In this document: piece after piece, positions 35,434-43,914 of the stretch
Numbering within the stretch: the stretch's first letter is position 1
How the letters are laid out: each line of letters begins with the position of its first letter
NCBI GenBank assembly: GCA_036505215.1
Contig: DASXTW010000114.1
Span: 1 to 64,000 of the forward strand
Direction: 5' to 3'
Length of the DNA: 64,000 nt
From: DASXTW01 sp036505215
GTDB lineage: Bacteria > Actinomycetota > UBA4738
The notes under the pieces: generated by a model
The model's database searches: none
Seen by the model: the letters and a program-made list of their open reading frames with translations, nothing else
Told to the model about the DNA's origin: nothing
Translations under genes and position numbers: made by a program

Positions 35434-37056
35434 CTAGTGCATGTGGCCGCCGCCCGGCATGGCCGGGGTCTCTTCCTCCTCGGGCTTCTCCACCACGGCG
35501 CTCTCGGTGGTGAGGACCAGCCCGGCGATGGAAGCGGCATTCTGCAGCGCCGAGCGGGTCACCTTGGCCGGGTCCATGATCCCCGCCTTCAGCAGGTCGC
35601 CCCACTGGGCGGTGGCTGCGTTGAACCCGAATGCCCCGGACTCGGAGCGGATCCGCTCGACGATGACCCCGCCGATGTGACCGGCGTTCTGGGCAATGAT
35701 CCGCGAAGGCTCAGCCAGGGCCCGCCGGACGATCGAGGCACCCGTGGCCTCGTCGCCGTCGAGCCCGAGCTTGCCCTGGTCCACGGCCTCCTCGGCTCGG
35801 ATGAGAGCGACGCCCCCACCGGGGACGATGCCTTCCTCGATGGCGGCCCGGGTCGCCGAGACGGCGTCCTCGATGCGGTGCTTCTTCTCCTTGAGCTCCA
35901 CCTCAGTGGCAGCGCCGACCTTGATCAGCGCCACCCCGCCGGCCAGCTTGGCCAGCCGCTCCTGGAGCTTCTCCCGGTCCCAGTCCGAGTCGGTCCGCTC
36001 GATCTCGGCCTTGATCTGGTTGATGCGGCCCTTGATGTCCTCGGGGTCGCCCTGCCCCTCGACGATCGTGGTGTCGTCCTTCGTCACAACGACCTTCCGG
36101 GCTTTGCCGAGCATGTCGAGAGCGACGTTCTCCAGCTTGACCCCGATCTCATCGGAAACCACCTGGCCTCCAGTAAGGATGGCCACGTCCTGGAGCATCG
36201 CCTTGCGGCGCTCGCCGAAGCCAGGAGCCTTCACGGCCACCGACTGGAAGGTCCCCCGGATCTTGTTGACCACCAGGGTTGCGAGAGCCTCGCCTTCCAC
36301 GTCCTCGGCGACGATCAGCAGGGGCTTGCCGGCCTGGACCACCTTCTCAAGCAGCGGGAGCAGATCCTGCACGCTGGAGATCTTCTTCCCGACGAGCAGG
36401 ATGTAGGGATCCTCGTACACCGTCTCCATCCGCTCGGGGTCCGTCACGAAGTACGGGGAGATGTAGCCCTTGTCGAACTGCATCCCCTCGACGAACTCGA
36501 GCTCGATCCCAAATGTCTGCGACTCCTCGACCGTGATCACGCCATCCTTGCCGACCTTCTCGAAGGCCTCGGCGATGGTCTCGCCGATGGCCCGGTCGGC
36601 CGCAGACAGCGCCGCCACATGCGCGATCTCGTCCTTGCCCTCGACGTCGCGAGCCTGCTTTCCGATGTGCTCCACGGCCGCGGCGACTGCACGTTCGATG
36701 CCGCGCTTGAGGGCCATCGGGTTCGCTCCGGCCGCCACGTTCCGCATTCCGTGCCGGACCATGGCCTGGGCCAGGACAGTAGCGGTGGTGGTGCCGTCAC
36801 CGGCGACGTCGTTGGTCTTGGTGGCCACCTCCTTGGCCAGCTGGGCACCCATGTTTTCCCAGGGGTCCTCCAGCTCGACTTCCTTGGCGATGGTCACTCC
36901 GTCGTTGGTGATCGTGGGTGCGCCCCACTTCTTGTCCAGGACCACGTTGCGGCCCTTGGGGCCCAGCGTGATGGAGACGGCGTTGGCCAGCTTGTTGACG
37001 CCTGCCTCCAGCGCCCGCCGGGCGTCCTCGTCGAACTTCAGTAATTTGGCTGCCAT
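35434..37056 (-). CDS. groL: Chaperonin GroEL
   Basis: 540 residues, 60 kDa chaperonin. Seen: ITLGPKGRNVVLDKKWGAPT, NDGVTIAKEVELEDPWEN, the ATPase motif NDVAGDGTTTATVL, and GIVPGGGVALIRA. The C-terminus ends MPGGGHMH, in place of the usual GGM repeats, partly like the histidine-containing tails of actinobacterial GroEL1. It is the only chaperonin gene here and follows groS by 15 bp under one CIRCE-controlled promoter. Confidence 0.98.
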   Translation of the reverse strand: MAAKLLKFDEDARRALEAGVNKLANAVSITLGPKGRNVVLDKKWGAPTITNDGVTIAKEVELEDPWENMGAQLAKEVATKTNDVAGDGTTTATVLAQAMVRHGMRNVAAGANPMALKRGIERAVAAAVEHIGKQARDVEGKDEIAHVAALSAADRAIGETIAEAFEKVGKDGVITVEESQTFGIELEFVEGMQFDKGYISPYFVTDPERMETVYEDPYILLVGKKISSVQDLLPLLEKVVQAGKPLLIVAEDVEGEALATLVVNKIRGTFQSVAVKAPGFGERRKAMLQDVAILTGGQVVSDEIGVKLENVALDMLGKARKVVVTKDDTTIVEGQGDPEDIKGRINQIKAEIERTDSDWDREKLQERLAKLAGGVALIKVGAATEVELKEKKHRIEDAVSATRAAIEEGIVPGGGVALIRAEEAVDQGKLGLDGDEATGASIVRRALAEPSRIIAQNAGHIGGVIVERIRSESGAFGFNAATAQWGDLLKAGIMDPAKVTRSALQNAASIAGLVLTTESAVVEKPEEEETPAMPGGGHMH

Positions 37057-37071
37057 AGGACCTCCTGGAGG

Positions 37072-37380
37072 TTATTTGTTGACGACGGCGAGGACGTCTC
37101 GGGCGGAGAGGATGAGGTAATCCTCGCCCTCGATCTTGACCTCGGTGCCGCCGTACTTCGAGTAGATGACCTTGTCCCCCACCTTGACGTCCATGGGGAT
37201 GCGCTGCCCCTCCTCGAACCGGCCGGGGCCCACCGCAATGACCTCGCCTTCCTGGGGCCGCTCCTTGGCGGTGTCAGGGATCACGATGCCGGAGGCGGTG
37301 GTCTCCTCCTCCTCGCTGGGCTTGACCACGACGCGGTCTTCCAGCGGCTGCAGGCTGAACGTTCCGGACTTTCCGGCCAT
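37072..37380 (-). CDS. groS: Co-chaperonin GroES
   Basis: 102 residues. Caps GroEL. LQPLEDRVVVKP, the mobile-loop region EEEETTASGIVIPDTAKERPQ and VIYSKYGGTEVKI are typical. ATG at 37380 has AAGGAGGAGGGA directly upstream; an in-frame ATG at 37395 would precede that ribosome binding site, so it is not used. Confidence 0.98.
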   Translation of the reverse strand: MAGKSGTFSLQPLEDRVVVKPSEEEETTASGIVIPDTAKERPQEGEVIAVGPGRFEEGQRIPMDVKVGDKVIYSKYGGTEVKIEGEDYLILSARDVLAVVNK

Positions 37381-37405
37381 TCCCTCCTCCTTCAACGACG
37401 ACGAC

Positions 37406-37432
37406 TTAGCACTCTCGACTTCTGAGTGCTAA
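37406..37432 (-). promoter_or_regulatory. CIRCE operator (HrcA site)
   Basis: A perfect TTAGCACTC-N9-GAGTGCTAA inverted repeat lies 25 bp upstream of the groS start. HrcA binding here represses the operon, with release on heat shock. It covers the predicted transcription start. Confidence 0.95.
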
Positions 37433-37433
37433 C

Positions 37434-37463
37434 AGTCTATCCGCCCGGCCGCCAGCCAGTCAA
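37434..37463 (-). promoter_or_regulatory. groES-groEL promoter
   Basis: On the minus strand, TTGACT (37463-37458) and TAGACT (37439-37434) are spaced by 18 bp. The -10 box abuts the CIRCE, so the start of transcription falls inside the operator. Confidence 0.7.
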
Positions 37464-37464
37464 C

Positions 37465-37620
37465 GGGGGGTCCAGGGGGGTAGCAGCAACGAGCGAAGCG
37501 AGGCAGCTGTGGACCCCCTGGCTCGTCGAGGACCCGCCGGAGGCGGGGACTCGAGGAGGAGAACGAGGGGTGTCCAGGCGGGTAGCAGCAACGACGCCGG
37601 GGGTCCAAGGGCGGTCGCAG
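37465..37620. repeat. Degenerate direct repeats between groES and the propeller gene
   Basis: Two 28-bp copies at 37465-37492 and 37567-37594 share GTCCAGGSGGGTAGCAGCAAC; a third, shorter copy with GGTCCAAGGGCGGT lies at 37599-37620. They are 102 bp apart. The region has no coding sense and looks like a dispersed intergenic repeat family. Confidence 0.65.
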
Positions 37621-37622
37621 CC

Positions 37623-38639
37623 TCAGGGGTGGACGAGCTTCAGGCGGCCGATGGCGTTCGACTGCGACTCGGCGATCCAGATGTTGCCGTCCGGACCGCC
37701 CGTGACCCCGATCGGATACGAGCCGTCCAGGAACAGGACGAATCGACCGTCGGGTTGGGTCATCTCGCCCAGCTTGCCGGCATCGTTCTGGGTGAACCAG
37801 ACGTTGCCGTCGGGCCCAAGAGTCACCCCGGCGATCCCGGTGCCATCCGATGGGACGGGGAACTCCGTGACCTGCCCGTTCGCGTCGACCTTGCCGAGCT
37901 TGTTCACGCCGGCCAGGGCAGTGAACCAAACCTCGCCCGTCGGTGATGTGGCGATCCCGTAGACAAGCTCGGCAGTCGGCGGGGTCACGTATGTGACGTC
38001 TCCGGTGGTGCTCATCCGGCCGATCTGGTTCGCGAGCTCCTCGGTGAACCACAGCCGGCCGTCGCCGCCAGTGGTGATGAAGGTGGGGAAGCAACAGTTC
38101 TGGGTGAAGAACTCGGTGATGAAGCCGTTCACTGTGATGCGCCCTATCTGGTCAGCCTCCTCCTCGGTGAACCACAGGGCCCCGTCGGGCCCGGCGGTTA
38201 TCCCCCAGGGCTGGCTCCTTGCGGTTGGCACCGGGTACTCGGCGAGCAGGTTTCCGGCGGTGCTGAACTTGGCGATCATGTTCGCGAAGCGCTCGGTGAA
38301 CCAGAGGTTGCCGTCGGGGCCCACCGTGATGCCGTAGGGTCCGCTTCCATCGCGAATCTTGTACTCGGTGATCGCGCCCGCCGGGGTGATCTTGCCGATC
38401 TTGCCTGCGTCGGACTCCGTGAACCACAGATTCCCGTCCGGCCCGGCCACGATCTGGTACGGGCGGCTCGACGGAGTTGGGACGGGGAATCCCGTGACGC
38501 GGACGACACCGCTCGACGCTTCCGCACCGGTGCCTCGGGTACCGGCCGCGGTCGGGGCACCGGTGGCCGCCCCAGCCGGAGAGGGCGGGAGCGCGAGAAA
38601 GAACAGGACAAGAAGCATGGCGAATCGACGCGCTCTCAA
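37623..38639 (-). CDS. Secreted streptogramin-lyase-like beta-propeller protein
   Basis: 338 residues. A signal peptide (RARRFAMLLVLFFLALPPSP) leads to seven repeats of about 42 residues with the Vgb signature 'GPDGNLWFTE....IG.ITP.G.ITEY' (for example GPDGNLWFTESDAGKIGKI, GPDGALWFTEEEADQIGRI). Virginiamycin B lyase has this fold, but secreted relatives are mostly uncharacterised. TTG at 38639 is preferred, with GGGAGG 5 nt upstream, because it completes the basic N-region; the internal ATG at 38618 would remove it. No lyase activity is claimed. Confidence 0.85.
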   Translation of the reverse strand: MRARRFAMLLVLFFLALPPSPAGAATGAPTAAGTRGTGAEASSGVVRVTGFPVPTPSSRPYQIVAGPDGNLWFTESDAGKIGKITPAGAITEYKIRDGSGPYGITVGPDGNLWFTERFANMIAKFSTAGNLLAEYPVPTARSQPWGITAGPDGALWFTEEEADQIGRITVNGFITEFFTQNCCFPTFITTGGDGRLWFTEELANQIGRMSTTGDVTYVTPPTAELVYGIATSPTGEVWFTALAGVNKLGKVDANGQVTEFPVPSDGTGIAGVTLGPDGNVWFTQNDAGKLGEMTQPDGRFVLFLDGSYPIGVTGGPDGNIWIAESQSNAIGRLKLVHP

Positions 38640-38713
38640 TGAGGCCTCCCCTGAAGACCGGTCCGCGAGTCTCGACAGGCTAGGACCCGACCCCCGGTTG
38701 GTCAATCTGGGGG

Positions 38714-39643
38714 CTAGCTGGTCCGCAGGTAGGCCACGGTCTCCCTCAGCCCATCTTCGAGGTGAGTCCACGGCTTCCAGCCCAGGTGCTTTGCCGCCAG
38801 GGAGCTGTCGAGCGCGCTTCGCCGAATGTCGCCGGGCCTGGAGGGTCCAAACAACGGTTCTCCCTCGAACCCGGTGATCTCCGCGAGCATCCGAAACACG
38901 TCGTTCACACTCGTCTCCCGGCCGGTGCCGACGTTCATCGTCCGGCCGGACCCCGGCTCCATCCCGAGCGTCAGGGCGTGCACGGCGTCGTCGATGAACA
39001 GGAAGTCGCGGGTCTGTTCTCCGTCGCCCGAGACCTCGGGCCTCTCCCCGTCGAGCATGCGCCCGGCGAAGGCGGCCACCACCCCAGCATCCTCGACCTG
39101 TCGAGGCCCGAAGACGTTCGGCAGGATGAGCGAGGTGAAGTTCAGACCCCGAGAACCCTGGTAGAAGCGAAGGTAGTCCTCTGCAACCCGCTTGGAGATT
39201 GCCGCGGGCGTGAGCGGCCTGGCGGCGGGCAGCGTGGACTCTTTGATCGGTACGCCTCGGGGTTCGCCGTACATCGAGGCCGACGATGCGAACACGACCT
39301 TCGACGCTCCGGCCCCAACCGAGCATTCCAGGACGGCCAGCAGTCCCATGAGGCCCACTCCCGCCTCAGCCGGGGCATCGGGGGCAGGCGCTGACTCCCG
39401 AAGGGCGGCGAGATGCATGACAACCTCGGGCCGGTGCCGCTCGAACAGTGCGGGCAGACCCTCCACCCTGATGTCCAGGCTGTAGAAGGTGAACCGGTCC
39501 CCGTAGGTGCGCGCCTCCCCGATGTTCGCCAGGCGTCCCGATGAAAGGTCGTCGATGGCCGCCACCGCGTGCCCCTGAGCCAGCAGGCTGTCGCACAGGT
39601 GGGAACCGATGAAGCCCGCCCCGCCTGTGACCAGAATCGTCAC
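38714..39643 (-). CDS. NAD-dependent epimerase/dehydratase-family protein lacking the catalytic tyrosine
   Basis: 309 residues, extended SDR fold. The cofactor motif TGGAGFIGSH (6-15), IDDLSSGR and FASSASMYGEP are normal for UDP-sugar epimerases. The catalytic YxxxK, normally PYGISK, reads TPAAISK, so tyrosine is replaced by alanine. The usual Asn in the 'NV.GT' helix is also missing (AGVGLMGLL). It may bind a nucleotide-sugar without turning it over, or use a different mechanism. It overlaps the tsaD stop by 4 nt, making it the last gene of the tsa run. I would not name a substrate. Confidence 0.85.
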   Translation of the reverse strand: MTILVTGGAGFIGSHLCDSLLAQGHAVAAIDDLSSGRLANIGEARTYGDRFTFYSLDIRVEGLPALFERHRPEVVMHLAALRESAPAPDAPAEAGVGLMGLLAVLECSVGAGASKVVFASSASMYGEPRGVPIKESTLPAARPLTPAAISKRVAEDYLRFYQGSRGLNFTSLILPNVFGPRQVEDAGVVAAFAGRMLDGERPEVSGDGEQTRDFLFIDDAVHALTLGMEPGSGRTMNVGTGRETSVNDVFRMLAEITGFEGEPLFGPSRPGDIRRSALDSSLAAKHLGWKPWTHLEDGLRETVAYLRTS

Positions 39644-40641
39644 GAGAGGGGCAGGCCCGGATCCGCGCCCACGTCGAGCGGGGTCTGCTCGCCTCTGGCC
39701 AGCCGATGGTGTCCGGCGCAGGCGATCATGGCCGCGTTGTCCGTGCAGAGCTCCGGCGGAGGGAACAGCAGGTCGAGGCCATGCCGGTCGGCCCGCTCCG
39801 ACATGAGCTGGCGCAGACGAGTATTCGCCACGACGCCACCGCCCAGGACGACCTTCTTCACACCCCTATCGATCGCCGCGGCGAATGTCTTGTCGACCTG
39901 GACATCGACGACGGCCTCCTGGAAGGAAGCAGCCAGGTCCTCTGGCCTCGGCTCCTCGCCCTTTGCGGCGGCCGCCTTCAGGTGACGGACCACCGCCGTC
40001 TTCAGTCCCGACAAGGAGAAGTCGTAGCCGCGATCGGTGGCGGCCCGGGGGAACCGGATGGCGCGGGGGTTACCCTTGCTGGCAAGCCGGTCGAGAGCCG
40101 GACCGCCGGGGAATCCCAGCCCCATGAGCCGCGCGATCTTGTCGAAGGCCTCACCGGCCGCGTCGTCCAGCGTCTGGCCCAGGACCTCGTACACGTGGGG
40201 CTCGGGCACGTACACGAGCATCGTGTGGCCTCCCGAGACCAGGAACGAGACGTAGGGCTCCTCGAGGGGCCCTCGCTCCAGGAAGTTCGCGTAGATGTGG
40301 CCCTCGAGGTGGTTCACACCGATCAGGGGAACCCCCAGAGCCAGGGCGACACCCTTGGCGGCGGCGATGCCGACCAGCAGCGCGCCCACCAACCCCGGCC
40401 CTACGGTCACGGCCACCCCCTCGATGGAGCCGATCGACCCTCCGGACTCCCGCACAGCCAGCTCGATCAGGGGGTTGATGTTCTCGAGATGAGCCCTCGA
40501 GGCGATCTCCGGCACCACGCCGCCGAACCGCTCGTGGAGGTGAGCCTGGCTGGACAGCAAGTTCGCCTGGACCTTGCGGCCGTCGTCCAGGATCGCCACC
40601 GCGGTCTCGTCGCACGAGGTCTCGATCCCCAGGATGCGCAT
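39640..40641 (-). CDS. tsaD: tRNA N6-adenosine threonylcarbamoyltransferase
   Basis: 333 residues. Transfers threonylcarbamoyl to A37 of ANN-decoding tRNAs. Seen: GIETSCDETAVA, VGPGLVGALLVG, the metal-binding His111 and His115 (NHLEGHIYA), LVSGGHTMLV and GGGVVANTRLR. It is 24 bp after rimI in the tsaE-tsaB-rimI-tsaD order. Confidence 0.97.
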   Translation of the reverse strand: MRILGIETSCDETAVAILDDGRKVQANLLSSQAHLHERFGGVVPEIASRAHLENINPLIELAVRESGGSIGSIEGVAVTVGPGLVGALLVGIAAAKGVALALGVPLIGVNHLEGHIYANFLERGPLEEPYVSFLVSGGHTMLVYVPEPHVYEVLGQTLDDAAGEAFDKIARLMGLGFPGGPALDRLASKGNPRAIRFPRAATDRGYDFSLSGLKTAVVRHLKAAAAKGEEPRPEDLAASFQEAVVDVQVDKTFAAAIDRGVKKVVLGGGVVANTRLRQLMSERADRHGLDLLFPPPELCTDNAAMIACAGHHRLARGEQTPLDVGADPGLPLS

Positions 40642-40665
40642 CGCTCCGGCCCGCCGGTTTCCTCG

Positions 40666-41220
40666 CTACGAGGGCCGGATGCCGAACGGAACCTGCTCGA
40701 TGATCCGATCGAGCCGAACTCGATACTCGGGGGAACGGACCTCGTCGACCCACATCACCACGGCGTCCTCGCCGGTTTCCTGGTAGTAGTTCTTGCGAAT
40801 CCCTACCGGACGGAACCCGAACCGGCTGTAGAGGCGCTGAGCTCCCCAATTCGACACCCGAACCTCCAGGGATACCGCGCGGGCGCCCATCCGAACCGCC
40901 TCCTGCACCAGCTCGTACATGATGCGCGTTCCGATCTTCCGGCGGTGATGGTCGGGATCCACGGCGATGGTCGTCACATGAGCTTCGTCTCCGTAGCACA
41001 TGATCCCGCCGTAGCCGACCACTTCTCGGTTGACCCGGGCCACCAGATACATCCGGTTGCGTAGCTCGCTCATCTCCGAGAGGAAGAGGTTGGGGCTCCA
41101 CGGGCGCGGATAGACCCGGCGCTCGATGGACATGACGCCCTTCAGATGGCGCCGACGCATCCGGGTGATCTCGAGCTCAACCGGCTCGTCGACGCTTCTC
41201 CCAAGCGATCTCCGCATCAC
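40666..41220 (-). CDS. rimI: Ribosomal protein alanine acetyltransferase-like GNAT enzyme
   Basis: 184 residues. GNAT fold: MSIERRVYPRPWSPNLFLSE, VVGYGGIMCYGDEAHVTTIAV, the acetyl-CoA loop HHRRKIGTRIMYEL, and SLEVRVSNWGAQRLYSRFGF. It acetylates protein N-termini in the RimI group. The start at 41220 overlaps tsaB by 44 nt; a start at 41160 (M in EITRMRRR) avoids most of it and is also plausible. Between tsaB and tsaD as in many actinobacteria. Confidence 0.9.
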   Translation of the reverse strand: MMRRSLGRSVDEPVELEITRMRRRHLKGVMSIERRVYPRPWSPNLFLSEMSELRNRMYLVARVNREVVGYGGIMCYGDEAHVTTIAVDPDHHRRKIGTRIMYELVQEAVRMGARAVSLEVRVSNWGAQRLYSRFGFRPVGIRKNYYQETGEDAVVMWVDEVRSPEYRVRLDRIIEQVPFGIRPS

Positions 41221-41881
41221 TCTTCCTCACGTAGAACGGCCGCACGTCGTACAGCCGGTCGAACTCCTCCCGGGCCAACCGGGGGATCGCCAGCTCGACC
41301 AGCGCGGTGGCCGCGGGAAACGAGTAGGCGGCCGAGGCGAACTCCACATGGTTGCCCGCCTCTTCCAGCTGCCGACGGTACACGAGCGCGCCGTTTCCGA
41401 CCAGCAGGACATCCTCGGGCCGGGCCTCCAGTTCGGCTGCCAGGCCGGCCGGCGTTCCCACCAGGAACTCCGTCTCTCTCGCCACACCCCCTGGAACCGG
41501 TCGGTAGAAGGCGTAGAACATCTCTCCGCGCTTGGCGTCGATCACTGCGCACATCGACCGGCGACAGTACCTGACGGAGAACGCCACGACATCGAGCGAG
41601 GCGAGCCCGACCAGCGGTACGGACAGGACCTGGGCGAGAGTCTTGGCGGTGGCGATGCCCACCCGCATCCCCGTGAACAGTCCCGGGCCGAGGCCGACCG
41701 CGATGCCGCGCACCGAGGAGACCGGGACTTCGGTCCATTGCAGGAGGTGCGTGATGGCCGGCATGACCGTCTCGTCCCCGGGCCGCCCCATGGAGAGGAC
41801 GGTGCCCGCGATGATGCCCTGCTCGGTGCCCAGAGCCACCGCCGTCTGTGGCGTCGATGTCTCGATGCCCAGGACCAGCAT
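41177..41881 (-). CDS. tsaB: t6A synthesis accessory protein TsaB
   Basis: 234 residues. Inactive TsaD paralog that scaffolds the TsaB-TsaD-TsaE complex. GIETSTPQTAVALG, GLGPGLFTGMRVGIATAK, and IDAKRGEMFYAFY fit the family. It starts 3 nt after the tsaE stop. Confidence 0.95.
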   Translation of the reverse strand: MLVLGIETSTPQTAVALGTEQGIIAGTVLSMGRPGDETVMPAITHLLQWTEVPVSSVRGIAVGLGPGLFTGMRVGIATAKTLAQVLSVPLVGLASLDVVAFSVRYCRRSMCAVIDAKRGEMFYAFYRPVPGGVARETEFLVGTPAGLAAELEARPEDVLLVGNGALVYRRQLEEAGNHVEFASAAYSFPAATALVELAIPRLAREEFDRLYDVRPFYVRKSDAEIAWEKRRRAG

Positions 41882-41884
41882 CGC

Positions 41885-42376
41885 TCAAGCCCTCCATCGC
41901 TCCAGAACTTCAGCCAGCCGGTCGATCCGCTCGGCCCAGGACCGGCCATGCCAGGTCAGCAGGATTCGCCGCTCGTCGCCTTCGAGGGGCAAGGTCAGCT
42001 CCACCTGAAGGTGTTCCGCTGGGAGCAGCGGATCGATGGCGTCACCCCACTCGATGAACACGACGGCGCCCTGATCCAGGATCTCGTCGAACCCGATGTC
42101 GAGCACTTCCTGCAGCCGCTCGAGCCGATACACATCGAGATGGTAGACGGGGATGGTCCCCCTGTACCGCCGCACCAGGGTGAACGTCGGGGAGAGGACG
42201 GGCTCGGTCACGCCCAGCCCCTCGGCCGCGCCCTGAACGAGCGTGGTCTTCCCCGCCCCGAGGTCTCCGGTCAACGAGACGACGTCCCGGGGCCCCAGGA
42301 ACTCGGCCAGGCGCTTCCCCATCGCCCGGGTCTCCTCGGGGGAAGTGGTGACGAGGGCCAGGCCCGTTTGCATCAT
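41885..42376 (-). CDS. tsaE: t6A synthesis ATPase TsaE
   Basis: 163 residues. P-loop GDLGAGKTTLVQG, SPTFTLVRRY, and HLDVYRLERLQEVLDIGFDE, with FIEWGD as the later motif. Regenerates the TsaD complex with ATP. It lies 3 nt downstream of the uracil-DNA glycosylase gene. Confidence 0.96.
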   Translation of the reverse strand: MMQTGLALVTTSPEETRAMGKRLAEFLGPRDVVSLTGDLGAGKTTLVQGAAEGLGVTEPVLSPTFTLVRRYRGTIPVYHLDVYRLERLQEVLDIGFDEILDQGAVVFIEWGDAIDPLLPAEHLQVELTLPLEGDERRILLTWHGRSWAERIDRLAEVLERWRA

Positions 42377-42379
42377 GGA

Positions 42380-42988
42380 TCAGAACAGACCGAGCTGCTC
42401 CTCGGCCGTGGCCGGCTCGAGGACCGGTTCGTCGAGTACCTCGCGGATCAGGCGGAAGTCCGAGCGGAGTGCATTCATCTGTGTGCCGGACTCGCCGCCT
42501 CCGTGCAGGACCGCCGCCGGATGGAACGTAGGAATGACGTCGCGGCCGTCAATGGTGAAACGCTGGCCGCGAACTCGGCTGATCGAAACCTGCCGATCCA
42601 GGATGACCCGCGTGGCGAAGTTCCCCAACGTGACGAGGACCCGGGGACGAATGTTCTCGAGCGTGCCCATCGTGAACGGACGGCATGCCTCGATCTCGTC
42701 GGGCAGGGGGTCGCGATTTCCTGGAGGGCGGCAGCGGACGACGTTGGTGATGTACACGTCCTCGCGGCGCAGGCCGATCTCGCCGAGCAGTCTGGTGAGG
42801 AGCTGTCCCGCCGCACCCACGAACGGCTCTCCCTGCTTGTCCTCGTAGTAGCCCGGCCCCTCGCCGATGAACATCAGGTCGGCGTGAGGGTTGCCCACGC
42901 CGAATACCACCTGAGTTCGCCCCTTGGCCAGCCGGCACCGCGTGCACCCCGACGCTTCTCGCTCCAGTTCCTGGAGGGTCATGCTCAT
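42380..42988 (-). CDS. Uracil-DNA glycosylase, family 4 (Fe-S)
   Basis: 202 residues. Removes uracil from DNA. The active-site motif GEGPGYYED, and HPAAVLH later, define the type 4 enzymes. Cys15, Cys18, Cys86 and Cys102 (CTRC, CRPPGNRD, ACRPF) are the 4Fe-4S ligands. ATG at 42988 has GGAG about 7 nt upstream and overlaps the peptidase stop by 4 nt. A GC-rich genome benefits from such repair of deaminated cytosine. Confidence 0.93.
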   Translation of the reverse strand: MSMTLQELEREASGCTRCRLAKGRTQVVFGVGNPHADLMFIGEGPGYYEDKQGEPFVGAAGQLLTRLLGEIGLRREDVYITNVVRCRPPGNRDPLPDEIEACRPFTMGTLENIRPRVLVTLGNFATRVILDRQVSISRVRGQRFTIDGRDVIPTFHPAAVLHGGGESGTQMNALRSDFRLIREVLDEPVLEPATAEEQLGLF

Positions 42989-43914
42989 GGCTGCACTCCT
43001 TCGCGCGCCGAGGGGAAGTCCCGAACACTTTCCGCGAGGAGCACGCCCCGACGGATGGCCTCCGTCACCGCCTGTGTGGCCAACTCCTCCAGGGACCGCT
43101 GATCCGCTTCCACCTCGCCGGTAGCAAGCGCGAAGACCGTGTCCCCGTCCCACATTGTATGCGCGGGCTGGATGGCGCCGAAGATGCCATCGTGGGCCGC
43201 CCTGGCCAGGAGATTCGCCCGCTCTTTGGACAGCTTCGCGTTCGTCGCCACGACGACCAGCGTCGTGTTCGTCGGCCCAGGAGACTCGTCGCCGGTCTCC
43301 CCCGCGTCTTGCTCCGCCGCCTCACCGGGTCGGGCCCCGGCCAACACTTCTCCGTTCGCGTCCACCACTTCGCCGAACGCGTTGACCGCAGCCAGGGCAC
43401 CCACGACCACATCGCCTTCTTGCCTCGATGTGGTTCCCAGGCCGCCCTTCACGGCTCGCTGCGCTCCGTACAGCTTGGCCACGGTCGCACCAGTGCCGGC
43501 GCCGACGTTGCCCTCTCGCACCTCCTGCCCGGCCGCTGCGCAGGCTTCGTAACCTTCCGCCGCCCCTGGCCGCGCCTCGGGGTCGCCAACCCCGAGGTCG
43601 AACAGGACGGCGGCAGGAACGATCGGGACCCTGGCCACCCTCGTGTCGAACCCGACGCCGCGCTCCTCCAGGAAGCGCATCACGCCGTCCGCGGCGGCCA
43701 GGCCGAAGGCACTCCCACCCGTGAGGAGAACCGCGTTGATCTCCTGGACCAGGGTTCCGGGTCGTAGCAGGTCTGTTTCCCTGGTTCCGGGGGCGCCGCC
43801 CCTGACCTCTCCTGAACCCACGGTGCCGGGAGGGCAGAGGACCACCGTGCATCCTGTGAGCCCGACGAGGTCAGTCCAGTGGCCCACGCGGATCCCGGGG
43901 ACCTGCGTGATCAC
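42985..43914 (-). CDS. P1 family (DmpA/S58) peptidase
   Basis: 309 residues. N-terminal-nucleophile hydrolase that self-cleaves: VPGIRVGHWTD, VLLTGGSAFGLAAADGVMRF, VGAGTGATVAK, and TNTTLVVVATNAKLSK where the Thr after TN is the expected nucleophile. Members are aminopeptidases for small peptides. GTG at 43914 follows AGGA and overlaps the hydrolase stop by 4 nt (GTGA). Precise substrate unknown. Confidence 0.87.
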   Translation of the reverse strand: MITQVPGIRVGHWTDLVGLTGCTVVLCPPGTVGSGEVRGGAPGTRETDLLRPGTLVQEINAVLLTGGSAFGLAAADGVMRFLEERGVGFDTRVARVPIVPAAVLFDLGVGDPEARPGAAEGYEACAAAGQEVREGNVGAGTGATVAKLYGAQRAVKGGLGTTSRQEGDVVVGALAAVNAFGEVVDANGEVLAGARPGEAAEQDAGETGDESPGPTNTTLVVVATNAKLSKERANLLARAAHDGIFGAIQPAHTMWDGDTVFALATGEVEADQRSLEELATQAVTEAIRRGVLLAESVRDFPSAREGVQP

